Of a stretch of DNA of 12,362 nucleotides, positions 12,353-12,362 are shown piece by piece. The stretch spans positions 1-12,362 of the forward strand of contig JABFXB010000393.1 of assembly GCA_013361975.1 (NCBI GenBank). The letters run 5' to 3'. Positions within the stretch are counted from its first letter, which is position 1, and every line of letters begins with the position of its first letter. The translations under genes and the position numbers were made by a program. The notes under the pieces are model-generated. The model worked only from the letters and a program-made list of their open reading frames with translations, did not search any database and was not told where the DNA came from. This DNA comes from Dermatophilaceae bacterium. Its GTDB lineage: Bacteria > Actinomycetota > Actinomycetes > Actinomycetales > Dermatophilaceae.

Positions 12353-12362
12353 CTGATCGCCG

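Overview
The window looks like a chromosomal stretch from a high-GC actinobacterium. The reasons are strong G/C preference at third codon positions, GTG starts, and a gene order matching the actinobacterial rpsB neighbourhood: DUF2469, yraN, comM, dprA, xerC, an M23-like protein, then rpsB and tsf. The same set lies around rpsB in Mycobacterium tuberculosis. A member of the Intrasporangiaceae or relatives is my best guess, but that is inference from gene style, not a search.

Layout, left to right. At 1-506 on the minus strand is a piece of a sulfide:quinone-reductase-like flavoprotein with no usable in-frame start and an unfamiliar C-terminal end, so it may be a broken gene. A minus-strand gene for an antibiotic-biosynthesis-monooxygenase domain with two membrane helices follows (570-1154). 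The rpsB-tsf operon for ribosomal protein S2 and elongation factor Ts (1310-3126, minus) ends at a hairpin terminator (1219-1246) and begins behind a structured leader (about 3127-3360). Divergently on the plus strand are a polytopic DUF6541-like membrane protein (3403-5340), a 299-bp spacer with two hairpins, a PLP aminotransferase (5640-6803) and a small exported M23-like protein (6887-7456). Converging from the right on the minus strand are DUF2469, yraN, comM and dprA, then an array of 76-bp hairpin repeats, then xerC.

How the genes work together: rpsB-tsf serves translation. yraN-comM-dprA is a DNA-processing group: YraN has a nuclease-like fold, ComM is a hexameric helicase acting on recombination branches, and DprA loads RecA on incoming single strands. 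XerC resolves chromosome dimers. The yraN stop and comM start overlap (TGATG), so those two are probably coupled in translation.

Most notable signals: (a) the 9-mer CGGCATACG occurs six times on either strand. Four copies are intergenic, and the two coding copies hold the only TAT tyrosine codons of their genes. This resembles a selected genome-wide motif such as an uptake, recombination or methylation site. (b) A 75-76 bp tandem array of imperfect hairpins lies between dprA and xerC. (c) A perfect actinobacterial-type DnaA box lies upstream of yraN-comM-dprA. I found no tRNA, rRNA, CRISPR array, insertion sequence or phage gene, and nothing that amounts to a complete undescribed multi-gene system.
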